From the NCBI GenBank assembly GCA_017997315.1, contig JAGOFF010000047.1:1-12825 (forward strand): DNA of 12,825 bases. The letters run 5' to 3'. This DNA comes from Clostridia bacterium (GTDB lineage: Bacteria > Bacillota > Clostridia > Saccharofermentanales > UBA5734). Both the position numbers and the translations under genes were made by a program. The notes below the pieces were generated by a model that was given only the letters and a program-made list of their open reading frames with translations, searched no databases and had not been told where the DNA came from. Shown here in pieces: positions 5,118 to 12,782 of this stretch (positions are counted from its first letter, which is position 1; each line of letters begins with the position of its first letter).

Positions 5118-7564
5118 GAACGCGCAAAGCGGGCGGACACGGACGGGCCGTCCCGGTCCGCGGCGGGCGCGGCGCCGGCGGGAAGCGTCAGAAAACGCTT
5201 CTCGAATTCGTCCGCGGGCATCGGGCGGGCATACAGGAAACCCTGCACCTGGCCGCAGCCAAGCTCGATCAGCCGGCCGCGCTGCTCTTCCGTCTCGACC
5301 CCCTCGGCGATCGTCACGATATCCATGGCGTCCGCGAGCGCGATGATGGCCTTGACGATCTGGTAGGATCCTTCGTCGGTCGTGATCTTTTCGATCAGCT
5401 CCCGTGCGATTTTCAACCGGTGGATGGGATACTGCTCCAGATAGCTGAGAGACGAGTACCCGGTGCCGAAGTCGTCGATCGAAAAGGTCGCGCCCGTTCC
5501 GGCGATTTTCTGGAACAGTTCGCGGTGGTGTCCCTCGTACTGCATCGCGGAGTGCTCGGTGATCTCGAGATCCAGCCAGTGCGGATCCGCGCCGGTCACC
5601 TCGATGACCCTCTGCAGCGTCCGGTCGAATCCGGGATGCACGAGCTGGCGCGGGGACAGGTTGACCCCGAGCCGCAACGGGAGCGGCGAACGGGCGTTCC
5701 ACTCGGCCGCCTGGCGCATCGTCCGCCGGAGCACCCACTCCCCGAGCGGTACGATCAGCCCGTTGCTCTCCGCGATCGGGATGAACTCTCCGGGGGACAC
5801 CGGCCCGATCTCGGGGCTGTTCCAGCGCAGCAGTGCTTCCGCGCCGACCAGCGAACCGTCCTTCAAAGAGAACTGCGGCTGATATTGCAGGGAGAACTCC
5901 TCGAGGAGGCTGGCTTTGCGGAGCAACAGTTCCAGTTCGTTCTCCCGGTGGACGTTTTTATTGAGGAGCCGGCTGAAGAAGACATACTGGTTGAGTCCGG
6001 ATTCCTTGGCCTGATACATCGCGATGTCCGCATTGCGCATCATGGCGTCGCGTTCCGCGCAATCCAGCGGATAGATCGTAATGCCGATCGACAGGGACAC
6101 CCGGAACTGGTGCGGGTCCACCTTGATGGGGGACTGGAACAGCGAAAGCAGCTGCCATGCCATCGGCTCGAACTGGTCGCGCTCGTACTCGCCCCTGACC
6201 GCGAGGACGAACTCGTCCCCTCCCAGCCGTGCGATCACCGAATCCGGGATGTTCACGCCTGCCAGCCGGCGGCCCACCTCGACCAGGAGCCGGTCGCCCA
6301 CATCGTGTCCGTAGGAGTCGTTGACCGCCTTGAAGCGGTCCAGATCCATGAAAAAAACCGCGACGCATTCCTTTTCCGCCGCTGCACCCAGCATCGCGTC
6401 CAGGGTCTCGAGAAAATGGCGGCGGTTGTTCAATCCCGTGATTGCGTCGGTGCGGGAGAGCTGGTCGAGCCGGGCGTTGGCCTCGCGCAGTTCCCGGGTC
6501 CGCTGCCCGATGCGTTCCTCCAGCAGCTCATTGGTCCGTTTCTCCTGCTGAAGCAGCACGCGCTTGTGCGCGATGTTCTGCAGAAACGCGGAAATGATCT
6601 GGTGCACAAGCACCAGGCTGATCATGTAAACCATTACGCGGACGTCAATGCCTTGGATGAAGCCGATCAGAAGCGGCGCAAAGATCAGGAGAATCGCCTT
6701 GGCGCTGCCAAAGCCGCGGGTCTGTTCGACCGTCAGGACCGCTTCCGGCAGATCGCGCAGTCTGCCGCCCCAAAGAACGGATCCGGATGCGGACGCACCT
6801 GTCCGCCGCTCTGCAACCAGGAACAATTGCCGCGCCGCGAGCAGCATCCCCTGGGCGACGACGACGAAGGACAGGATGTATCCGATGTCGATCAGGGAGT
6901 TTGGAATATATATCCCGTTGTACTCCTGGTACACATACCCCATGTCGACCGCGGCATAAAGCAGCAGCCCGCCCGCGGCGATCCAGACCGGAAGCGGAAC
7001 CCCGCGCACCCGGACCAGGATGAACCACAGGAAGAGACTGCTGATTGCAATGGCGTCCGTAACGACATACAGGAAAGTCGAGAAATAAAGAGGCGTCATG
7101 ATCGAGAATTCCGCGGCCGAACCCTGGTAGAACAGAATCCAGATAAAGCTGACGGCAACCAGGACCGTCACCACCAGGTCGAGGAGGAACTGCATCCGGT
7201 TGACGATCCGGACCTGGGTCAGCAGGAACGCGGCGCAGGTCACCGCCAGAAACAGGTTGGGGACGATATACAGGTACAGGAACAGGTCGAGCCCGTTCGG
7301 ATCGATCCCGAGCATATGCTCATACACCGCCCACAACACGTCTGCCGCAGCCCAGCTGAGGAAATATCCCGCGAGGAGGAACAGCGCGAAATTCGCGCGC
7401 TCGGCTTTCCGTGCAAAATGGGCCAGAAAGATCCCAATGCTCCCGATGATGAACGGAGAGAGGAGATTGGCGGCCAGATCCGCATGCGCAAGGACGGCCA
7501 GCGCATATCCGGCCATCATCAGCCCGAGGATCCCTTCAGAGATACGGTAGGCCTTGAGATTCAT
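5114..7564 (-). CDS. Membrane GGDEF-EAL protein (cyclic-di-GMP turnover)
   Basis: The 816-residue protein has about nine or ten hydrophobic segments in residues 10-325 as a membrane sensor region of no family I can name. A coiled-coil-like linker (about 335-372), a GGDEF domain (about 373-530) and an EAL domain (about 545-795) follow. The cyclase signature GGDEF (448-452) is intact, but the inhibitory RxxD site upstream is absent (NIPD). In the EAL domain the expected residues E576, N635, E667, D697, D698, K718, E754 and a GQVQG glutamine are present. The KIDR aspartate is replaced: the sequence reads LKIAREL, with A720. Cyclase activity looks possible; phosphodiesterase activity may be reduced or altered (inference). 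The ATG at 7564 has only a weak AGGA 11 bases upstream. A promoter and hairpin lie upstream, and the AraC-family gene is coupled downstream. Confidence 0.95.
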   Translation of the reverse strand: MNLKAYRISEGILGLMMAGYALAVLAHADLAANLLSPFIIGSIGIFLAHFARKAERANFALFLLAGYFLSWAAADVLWAVYEHMLGIDPNGLDLFLYLYIVPNLFLAVTCAAFLLTQVRIVNRMQFLLDLVVTVLVAVSFIWILFYQGSAAEFSIMTPLYFSTFLYVVTDAIAISSLFLWFILVRVRGVPLPVWIAAGGLLLYAAVDMGYVYQEYNGIYIPNSLIDIGYILSFVVVAQGMLLAARQLFLVAERRTGASASGSVLWGGRLRDLPEAVLTVEQTRGFGSAKAILLIFAPLLIGFIQGIDVRVMVYMISLVLVHQIISAFLQNIAHKRVLLQQEKRTNELLEERIGQRTRELREANARLDQLSRTDAITGLNNRRHFLETLDAMLGAAAEKECVAVFFMDLDRFKAVNDSYGHDVGDRLLVEVGRRLAGVNIPDSVIARLGGDEFVLAVRGEYERDQFEPMAWQLLSLFQSPIKVDPHQFRVSLSIGITIYPLDCAERDAMMRNADIAMYQAKESGLNQYVFFSRLLNKNVHRENELELLLRKASLLEEFSLQYQPQFSLKDGSLVGAEALLRWNSPEIGPVSPGEFIPIAESNGLIVPLGEWVLRRTMRQAAEWNARSPLPLRLGVNLSPRQLVHPGFDRTLQRVIEVTGADPHWLDLEITEHSAMQYEGHHRELFQKIAGTGATFSIDDFGTGYSSLSYLEQYPIHRLKIARELIEKITTDEGSYQIVKAIIALADAMDIVTIAEGVETEEQRGRLIELGCGQVQGFLYARPMPADEFEKRFLTLPAGAAPAADRDGPSVSARFARS

Positions 7565-7669
7565 TGGTCATCCATTCCTGATTGACTCATCGAGCCTTCC
7601 GTTCCGGCCGGTGGCGGCGGGCATGTCGAACCGGATTCACAGGATGCAACTGATATCGGCGGAGTGAAG

Positions 7670-7692
7670 CGGATTCTTGAGGGGAGAATCCG
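7670..7692 (-). promoter_or_regulatory. Hairpin at the predicted 5' end of the GGDEF-EAL transcript
   Basis: CGGATTCT (7670-7677) and AGAATCCG (7685-7692) form a perfect 8-bp stem around a 7-base loop. It falls right at the predicted transcription start (about 7690) of the minus-strand GGDEF-EAL gene, in a leader of about 125 bases. It could stabilise the 5' end or act as an operator; I do not recognise a riboswitch in this leader. Confidence 0.45.
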
Positions 7693-7696
7693 TACG

Positions 7697-7726
7697 AATG
7701 TAACCGCGAGTGGTAAATCTTGTCAA
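7697..7726 (-). promoter_or_regulatory. Sigma-70-type promoter of the GGDEF-EAL / AraC operon
   Basis: On the minus strand a perfect TTGACA (7726-7721) is followed after 18 bases by TACATT (7702-7697). The -35 starts one base beyond the T-run of the preceding gene's terminator, so the two signals are back to back. Confidence 0.6.
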
Positions 7727-7727
7727 G

Positions 7728-7774
7728 AAAAAAGATGTGAAAACCCGCGAAATCGAACGATTCCACGGGTTTTC
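7728..7774 (-). terminator. Intrinsic terminator of the CoA-binding protein gene
   Basis: On the minus strand GAAAACCCG (7774-7766) pairs perfectly with CGGGTTTTC (7747-7739). An inner AATCG-tt-CGATT stem lies between the arms, and five bases after the outer stem comes a run of six T (7733-7728). It lies 34 bases past the stop of the CoA-binding protein gene. Confidence 0.75.
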
Positions 7775-7807
7775 CGCGTGATCCTGCCAGAACAGGTACG
7801 TTTTACA

Positions 7808-8182
7808 CTATCGGGTGGCCACCAGTACGCAGGCCTGGACCGCTTCCAGTCCCAGCTCCGCGATTTTTGCCATGACCGCGTCGTCATGGGTGCCGGGCTG
7901 CAGCCACAGGTAGCGGATCCCGAGACGGGACGCCTCATCGAGCACACCGATCACACGTTCGGGCGGTATGACGAAGTTGACGACCTCCGGCACAACCGGA
8001 AGCGCTGAGAGGGAGGGATAGCAGGGGTCGCCCTCGACCGTGTCGTATCCGGGATTGACCGCATAGACTTCGTATCCCTTGTCTTTGAGTTTTTTATAGA
8101 TCCTGTTCCCGTACTTCTCGGGGTTGCGGTTGGCGCCTACGACGGCCCAGACCTTTTTCTGCAGCATGGTTTCCTCGAGCAT
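7808..8182 (-). CDS. Small CoA-binding (Rossmann-fold) domain protein
   Basis: The 124-residue product is a stand-alone CoA-binding domain of the YccU / CoA_binding_2 type. It shows a first strand and glycine loop, VWAVVGANRNPEKYGNRIY (11-29), then YEVYAVNPGYDTVEG (37-51), VVNFVIPPE (67-75) and the late motif LWLQPGTHDDAV (92-103), ending in ACVLVATR. These proteins bind a CoA-type nucleotide; the physiological role of the small ones is not settled. I chose the ATG at 8182 because GGAGG (8193-8189) lies six bases upstream. An alternative ATG at 8167 also has GAGG before it. The gene is monocistronic by position, between the diguanylate cyclase and the GGDEF-EAL gene, with its own terminator and a promoter candidate. 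Confidence 0.88.
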   Translation of the reverse strand: MLEETMLQKKVWAVVGANRNPEKYGNRIYKKLKDKGYEVYAVNPGYDTVEGDPCYPSLSALPVVPEVVNFVIPPERVIGVLDEASRLGIRYLWLQPGTHDDAVMAKIAELGLEAVQACVLVATR

Positions 8183-8229
8183 GGGGCACCTCCGTAGATC
8201 GCCGTCCGCGCGGCGGTACTGATGCATAC

Positions 8230-8258
8230 AGTATATGCGGACCGGTGCGCCCGGTAAG
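8230..8258 (-). promoter_or_regulatory. Promoter candidate for the CoA-binding protein gene
   Basis: TATACT (8235-8230) on the minus strand is a good -10. The -35 17 bases upstream, CTTACC (8258-8253), is weak. The -10 sits inside the imperfect palindrome GCATACAGTATATGC (8224-8238). Confidence 0.4.
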
Positions 8259-8266
8259 TGACATTA

Positions 8267-9457
8267 TTACACGGCCTCGTGGAACTCGACCCGGTTCCGG
8301 CCGTTCTCCTTGGCACGGTACAGAGCCTCGTCCGCGGCGGCATAGTAGTTTTTCCCGATCCCGCCGGGCTGGCGGTGCAGCGGGGAGACCCCGAAACTCG
8401 CGGTCAGCCGGATCTCCTGCCTGTCCACGCGGACCCGCATGTCCGCGATGCTCTTCCGCAGTTTCTCCGCCACGAGGATACCGGTCTCGACCGGGGTTTC
8501 ATGAAGCAGCAGCAGGAACTCCTCGCCGCCCAGCCGCGAGATCAGGTCGGTCCGCCGGAGGCCCGCGGCAAGCTGGTATGCGACCTTGCGAAGCACCTCG
8601 TCCCCTGCCGGATGCCCGAACGTGTCGTTGATCCGCTTGAAGTGATCGATATCGATCAGGATCAGGCAGTCATCCGAACCGGAAGCCGGTCCGCCGGACG
8701 CGTTCTCTATGACATGGCGGTCAAAGAAGCGACGGTTCGGCAGCCCGGTCAGCCAGTCAAAGAACGCCATCTGCTCGAGCTCGCGGTTCTTGCGTTCCAG
8801 TTCCCGACGCTGGACCTCGATCCGCTCTTTCTGGCGCAGGTTCACATAGTGATAATTCCACATGAGAATCGACAGGAACGCGCCGATCCCGGCACCGAAC
8901 AGCCCGTTCAGCTGGCAGCTGAGCACGGGGGAGTATCCGGCCCCGCCAAGCGCGGTCGCCGCGGCAAACGCGATATAGGTGAGCAGATGCATCGCCAGCG
9001 CGGAGAACGGGCGGATCAACAGTACGATCCCGGTGATGATGCTGGTGAGAAGGTATGCGATCACTCCGTCGTCCGACTCGCGGGCCAGGATGGACAACGC
9101 GATCCCGGTCAGCTGCATTGTGACGGCGAACAGCACGGTCAGCGATTCGACACCCGGTCCGTACCGCCTGCGACCGCGCATGCGGCAGGAAGCGAACAGA
9201 AACAGCGTCATGACGGCCAGCAGCCCGGTATGGTACCAAAGCGCCCCCAGGGTCCATCCCGCCGGGAACCGGCCAACCAGCCGGGCGATGGCAAGCAGGA
9301 TGAGCAGGAGCGACTCCAGCGGGACCGCGATGGCCGCGGCCAACCGGATCCGACGGATGTTGGAGAGTGCGCACACATGCCAGACTGCCGCATACGCCGT
9401 GTTCCGCTTCCGGATTCCATCCGCCGTCCTGCGGATCAAGGATGGTTCTTTCTGCAC
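8267..9457 (-). CDS. Membrane diguanylate cyclase (GGEEF)
   Basis: The 396-residue protein makes cyclic-di-GMP from two GTP. Five or six hydrophobic segments in residues 35-200 form an unrecognised membrane sensor. A coiled-coil-like linker (about 203-230, rich in Arg and Glu) follows, then the cyclase domain from FFDWLTGLPNRR (232-243). Metal and substrate motifs DIDHFKRINDTFGH (269-282) and GGEEF (310-314) are intact. RRTD (301-304) provides the RxxD inhibitory site, so product feedback is expected from family knowledge. I chose the GTG at 9457 because AGGAGG (9469-9464) lies six bases upstream. The in-frame ATG at 9508 has no usable ribosome site and would add a 17-residue basic leader. 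No clear terminator lies before the next gene. Confidence 0.93.
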   Translation of the reverse strand: MQKEPSLIRRTADGIRKRNTAYAAVWHVCALSNIRRIRLAAAIAVPLESLLLILLAIARLVGRFPAGWTLGALWYHTGLLAVMTLFLFASCRMRGRRRYGPGVESLTVLFAVTMQLTGIALSILARESDDGVIAYLLTSIITGIVLLIRPFSALAMHLLTYIAFAAATALGGAGYSPVLSCQLNGLFGAGIGAFLSILMWNYHYVNLRQKERIEVQRRELERKNRELEQMAFFDWLTGLPNRRFFDRHVIENASGGPASGSDDCLILIDIDHFKRINDTFGHPAGDEVLRKVAYQLAAGLRRTDLISRLGGEEFLLLLHETPVETGILVAEKLRKSIADMRVRVDRQEIRLTASFGVSPLHRQPGGIGKNYYAAADEALYRAKENGRNRVEFHEAV

Positions 9458-9463
9458 GTCTCT

Positions 9464-9469
9464 CCTCCT
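9464..9469 (-). promoter_or_regulatory. Ribosome binding site deciding the GTG start of the diguanylate cyclase
   Basis: AGGAGG (within AGGAGGAG) on the minus strand is six bases before the GTG at 9457. It is one of the strongest ribosome sites in the window. Confidence 0.75.
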
Positions 9470-9479
9470 GTTCTTTATA

Positions 9480-9507
9480 TTTATCGTCGAAAACCCGGGA
9501 ATGTTCA
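9480..9507 (-). promoter_or_regulatory. Weak promoter candidate for the diguanylate cyclase
   Basis: TGAACA (9507-9502) and GATAAA (9485-9480) on the minus strand are spaced by 16 bases, each matching four of six consensus positions. Use of this promoter would exclude the upstream ATG at 9508 as a start. Confidence 0.3.
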
Positions 9508-9565
9508 TCGTTTCTTCATGTCTCCCGGAAATTTGCGTCCGTTTCTTCCTTTTTCCGCCTGGAAA

Positions 9566-9575
9566 CGTTATAACG
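9566..9575 (+). promoter_or_regulatory. Palindromic CGTTATAACG with candidate -10 for the GNAT genes
   Basis: The 10-bp perfect palindrome contains TATAAC (9569-9574), a possible -10 for the plus-strand acetyltransferase genes. No convincing -35 is seen at the right distance. A repressor operator overlapping the promoter is also possible. Confidence 0.3.
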
Positions 9576-9606
9576 GAATCAGACGAAGGACGGAGGATGC
9601 ACCCGG

Positions 9607-10149
9607 ATGAACCTGACCCTGCGGCCTCTCCGGCGATCCGACAGCCATGACGACGCGCTGTACGATATGGCTCAGGAGTGTCCGGCCGAGGAGAACGGTT
9701 TCCTGAACGGCGCCTTCGGACTCACCCGCGAGGGGTACGCGGCCTGGGTGCTGCGCCATGAAGAGATTGCTCGCGGGATCGATCTGCCCACCGGATTTGT
9801 ACGCCAGACCATCTACTGGCTGTATGACGGCGACCGCCCGGTCGGCAGCGCGAAACTCCGGCACGCGCTGACCGATGCGCTCCGCATCGAGGGCGGCAAC
9901 ATCGGGTACGGCATCCGGCCCACGGAAAGAAACAAGGGCTACGGACGCGCCCTTTTGCGGCTCATGCTCGTGGAGGCCGGCCGCCAGGGTCTCGATCGCG
10001 TCCTCGTGACCATCAACAACATGAACCTCCCCTCCCTCCGGGTCGCGCGCGCCAACGGAGGCCGGCTGGACCGGCGCACCGCGGAGCGGAGTTACTTTTG
10101 GTTTGACACCCCGACGGAAGGAGCCCCTCATGAGACTGTCGGAACTTGA
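9607..10149 (+). CDS. GNAT-family N-acetyltransferase
   Basis: This 180-residue enzyme of the GNAT fold transfers an acetyl group from acetyl-CoA to an unknown amine. The acetyl-CoA motif A is clear: NIGYGIRPTERNKGYGRALL (98-117), with R108 and the glycines of the R-N-K-G-Y-G pyrophosphate loop. Motif B is in ITINN-LPSLRVARANGG style near 135-152, typical of GNATs that end with a bulged Phe/Tyr strand (SYFWFDTP, 162-169). GGAGG (9592-9596) lies ten bases before the ATG, a slightly long spacing. The gene overlaps the next acetyltransferase by 20 bases in a different frame, so the two are likely one operon. It is divergent from the diguanylate cyclase across a 149-base gap. Substrate unknown. 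Confidence 0.88.
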   Translation: MNLTLRPLRRSDSHDDALYDMAQECPAEENGFLNGAFGLTREGYAAWVLRHEEIARGIDLPTGFVRQTIYWLYDGDRPVGSAKLRHALTDALRIEGGNIGYGIRPTERNKGYGRALLRLMLVEAGRQGLDRVLVTINNMNLPSLRVARANGGRLDRRTAERSYFWFDTPTEGAPHETVGT

Positions 10150-11107
10150 ACCACGCCATCTGGACGGCTGCGTATCCCTGTTCATGGACGGCCTCGCCCG
10201 CCAGGCCGCCCGGACGCCGGCATTGGAGATCCGGCACATCGGACCGGACGTGGTCCGGGAGATGCTGGCGGACCGGTGCAGCCGCTCGGGAGGACTCGTC
10301 CTGACCGACAACGCCCGACTGGTCGGCTATCTGGCAGGGGAGGTGATCGAGGGGTTTTTCGGGGCGCATCGGGGCGGCTATGTGCCGGAGTGGGCGTTTG
10401 CCGCGGCTCCCGGAGTCGCGTTCGACGCCTGCAGCCAGATGTACCAGGCGGCCGGACAGCGCTGGGCCGACCTCGGATGCGCGGTCCATGTGGTCAATCT
10501 GCTCCATGCGGACGATTCCGTACGGGAGGCGTACTCCTGGAACGGGTTCGGATTCCTGTGCATCGACGCGGTCCGTCGGGTCGAACCGATCGGGGCGGTG
10601 ATCCCCACGGGCATCCGCATCCTCCCGGCGCGGCCCGGAGACGTCCCCGCGCTGCTGCCGCTGGCGGCGGGACTGAACCGGCATCTCGCCGGTGCGCCTT
10701 CGTTCAAGTTCTACGACGGAATCGAGACTCCCGAAGAGGTCGCCTCCTGGGTCGAAGGGCCCGGACACCATGCCTGGATCGCCTGGAAAGGCGACCGGGC
10801 GGTCGGATTCATAAAGTGCGCGCCCGTGGAGCACGGAGCGGCATGGGTGGTGCGCGGGGATCGGTCGTTCGCGGTCAACGGCGCGTATGTGGATCCCGGG
10901 GAACGCGCCGCGGGCGTGGCCAAGGCGCTCCTTTCGACGGTCATGGCATGGGCGGCCGATGCCGGGATGCTCCGGTGCTCGGTGGATTTCGAAGCCGGGA
11001 ATCCCGAGGCCGCACGGTTCTGGCTCAAGCATTTCCAGCCTGTCTGCGTGTCCATGCTGCGCCGGCTGGACCACCGGCTGTTCGACCGCCGTCCGTCCGG
11101 CGCCTAG
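10130..11107 (+). CDS. Tandem-domain GNAT acetyltransferase
   Basis: The 325-residue product holds two GNAT-like halves. The N-terminal half (about 1-153) is divergent, with no clear motif A, but ends in the usual AYSWNGFGF-type segment (134-142). The C-terminal half (about 160-312) restarts with GIRILPARPGDVPAL and has a better motif A at VDPGERAAGVAKALL (254-268) and EAGNPEAARFWLK (288-300). This layout fits GNATs in which one half binds acetyl-CoA and the other is structural (inference). The ATG at 10130 is chosen because AAGGAG lies six bases upstream (10118-10123); an earlier in-frame ATG at 10103 lies inside the upstream gene without that site. The TAG stop shares CTAG with the convergent permease gene. 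Substrate unknown. Confidence 0.87.
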   Translation: MRLSELEPRHLDGCVSLFMDGLARQAARTPALEIRHIGPDVVREMLADRCSRSGGLVLTDNARLVGYLAGEVIEGFFGAHRGGYVPEWAFAAAPGVAFDACSQMYQAAGQRWADLGCAVHVVNLLHADDSVREAYSWNGFGFLCIDAVRRVEPIGAVIPTGIRILPARPGDVPALLPLAAGLNRHLAGAPSFKFYDGIETPEEVASWVEGPGHHAWIAWKGDRAVGFIKCAPVEHGAAWVVRGDRSFAVNGAYVDPGERAAGVAKALLSTVMAWAADAGMLRCSVDFEAGNPEAARFWLKHFQPVCVSMLRRLDHRLFDRRPSGA

Positions 11108-11868
11108 ACCGTTTTCCGGTTGAACACCGCGACCGCGGCCGTCAGGCAGCCGGCCGACAGTACCACCGCTGCAATCGCGGGCCCGATCATGTCCGACGCG
11201 GGGATTTTTCCCGAGAGCAGTGCCGTGCAGCCCGATGTGAGCCGGATCGGATTGAAATCCCGCAGCGCGGGTGACAGGTCCGCCAGCAGGAGCACGGCGA
11301 CCACGCCGCCCGTGAACAACAGGCACCCGTACGAGGTCCGGAACAGCGTTCCGCCGAACAGGATCAACGCGATCAGCAGGATTCCGAAACCCCACAGGCT
11401 GAGAGCGGCGACCCATTCCCCGGATACCCGGTCCCCCGGCCAGAACCAGGCGGTGTACCCGACGGTCAGTCCCAGGCAGAGCGCGTAGACGCCGGTCCAC
11501 AGCGTCGCGGCTGTGGTGAACTTCGCCAGGATCACCACACGCCGGGACAGCCCTTTGGACAGCAGGTTGACCAGTGTACCCCGGAGAAACTCGTTCGCCA
11601 TCGTCCCGGAGAACAGGATGACCATCACGATCAGCCCCATCTGGGACACGTTTTTGTGGAACTGCGCCCAGGAATCGATCGCGGCCGGATCAGCGAGCGT
11701 GATCTCCACGCCCTCCGGAACGAGGGACCCGAGCAGTTCGGGTGCGATTTTCGCCATGACCGGACTTGTCATCCCGATCAGCGCGAAGACCGCGGCCAGA
11801 ACCGGCAGCCGCCAGGTCCGCAATGCTTCCAGGAACTCTTTTCGTACAAACGCAGGATATGCGCTCAT
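11104..11868 (-). CDS. ABC-2 type transporter permease (YxlG-like by context)
   Basis: The 254-residue membrane protein has about six hydrophobic segments (near 21-38, 76-90, 112-140, 153-172, 180-196 and 227-248). The motif ANEFLRGTLVNLLSKGLSRR (91-110) is characteristic of ABC-2 permeases just before the third segment. It begins with a short cytoplasmic region, MSAYPAFVRKEFLEALRTWR, also typical. It would pair with the ATPase encoded just upstream to form an exporter; the substrate cannot be read from sequence. The ATG overlaps the ATPase TGA as ATGA, and GGAGG lies seven bases upstream (11880-11876). The gene ends in the shared CTAG with the acetyltransferase gene, leaving no room for a separate terminator. 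Confidence 0.9.
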   Translation of the reverse strand: MSAYPAFVRKEFLEALRTWRLPVLAAVFALIGMTSPVMAKIAPELLGSLVPEGVEITLADPAAIDSWAQFHKNVSQMGLIVMVILFSGTMANEFLRGTLVNLLSKGLSRRVVILAKFTTAATLWTGVYALCLGLTVGYTAWFWPGDRVSGEWVAALSLWGFGILLIALILFGGTLFRTSYGCLLFTGGVVAVLLLADLSPALRDFNPIRLTSGCTALLSGKIPASDMIGPAIAAVVLSAGCLTAAVAVFNRKTV

Positions 11869-12782
11869 TGGACCGCCTCCAGAAACAGGTTTTCCAGTGT
11901 GGGCTCCAGCCGCTCCATCTTGACGGGAAGCAGCCTGAGTTCAGCCAGCGCCTCGATCACCGAGGACTCCGCGCGGTCCAGATCCCGTGCGTGCACGATC
12001 AGTGCGCCCGGCACCGGCCCGGGTGCCGTCCGGTACGGTGCGATCCGGGCCGCGGCGGCCAGCCGGTCCCGGTCCCGCTCGTCCGCGAACTCGACCAGCA
12101 ACCCGTCCTGCTGGTGCTTTTCCTTGATCTCCGACAGCACGCCGCTCATCGCGAGCCGGCCGTTGTTGAGGATCGCGACATGGTCGCAGATCCGTTCGAC
12201 ATCCGAGAGGACATGCGTGGAAAACACCACGGTAGTGCGGCTCCGGACCTCCGCGAGGATATCGAGGATCTCTTTCCGGCCGACCGGATCGAGCGCCGAG
12301 GTCGGCTCGTCGCACAGCAGCAGCGCCGGTTCGTGGAGCAGCGCCTGGGCGATCCCGAGCCGTTGTTTCATGCCCCGCGAGAATCCGCCGATCCGCTTGT
12401 CCGCCTTTTCAAGCCCCACCATCGAGAGCAGCCGGGCGCTGCGATCCCGGACCGTCGCGGCGTCGAGCCCCGAGATCCGGCCGCAGAGCCCGAGATACTC
12501 CCGCGGTGTCATGTATCCGTAGAACTCAGGGACATCCGGCAGATATCCGATCCGACGGCTGGTCCTCGACCGCCCGTAGACCACCGGGTCCCCGCAGGCG
12601 GTGATGGTGCCCGACACGGGCTTCAGCAGCCCGAGCACCAGTTTCATGGTGGTCGTCTTGCCCGCTCCGTTCGGGCCGACAAAGCCGAACACCGAGTGTT
12701 CCGGAACCTGGAACGACAGACCGTCCAGGACCCGGCGCCGGCCGAACTCCATGGACAGGTTTTCCACACGAAGGATATCCAT
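11865..12782 (-). CDS. ABC transporter ATP-binding protein (YxlF-like by context)
   Basis: The 305-residue ATPase powers the permease encoded downstream. It has Walker A GPNGAGKT (36-43), a Q-loop region IGYLPDVPEFYGYMTPREYL without the usual Gln (as in DrrA-type exporters), the signature FSRGMKQRLGIAQAL (134-148), Walker B LLLCDEP (154-160), a D-loop SALD and switch histidine H190. The C-terminal ~90 residues form the accessory domain common in ABC-2 exporters, ending in LEPTLENLFLEAV. I chose the ATG at 12782 because it overlaps the TGA of the upstream reading frame as TGATG; a GTG at 12785 is possible. The arrangement small membrane protein, ATPase, permease matches yxlE-yxlF-yxlG of the B. 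subtilis sigY operon (known); whether a sigma factor lies further upstream cannot be seen. Confidence 0.93.
   Translation of the reverse strand: MDILRVENLSMEFGRRRVLDGLSFQVPEHSVFGFVGPNGAGKTTTMKLVLGLLKPVSGTITACGDPVVYGRSRTSRRIGYLPDVPEFYGYMTPREYLGLCGRISGLDAATVRDRSARLLSMVGLEKADKRIGGFSRGMKQRLGIAQALLHEPALLLCDEPTSALDPVGRKEILDILAEVRSRTTVVFSTHVLSDVERICDHVAILNNGRLAMSGVLSEIKEKHQQDGLLVEFADERDRDRLAAAARIAPYRTAPGPVPGALIVHARDLDRAESSVIEALAELRLLPVKMERLEPTLENLFLEAVQ

Noticed and set aside
3486..5366. Long plus-strand open frame of 626 codons
   Set aside because: It runs antisense through the low-complexity surface gene and the AraC gene, and its product is Arg/Gly-rich without any domain. It is an effect of high G+C codon structure.
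5118..5738. 207-codon N-terminal extension of the AraC-family gene
   Set aside because: It lies in an alternative frame within the EAL coding region, is Arg-rich and low-complexity, while the ATGA overlap at 5117 gives the normal family length.
5420..7585. Long plus-strand open frame of 721 codons
   Set aside because: It lies antisense to the clearly conserved GGDEF-EAL gene, has charge-rich composition and no recognisable motif or ribosome site.
7565..7692. Leader of the GGDEF-EAL gene as a possible cyclic-di-GMP riboswitch
   Set aside because: Apart from the 8-bp hairpin I could not find the conserved GEMM-type core or tetraloop-receptor pattern, so I do not call a riboswitch. A covariance-model search would decide.
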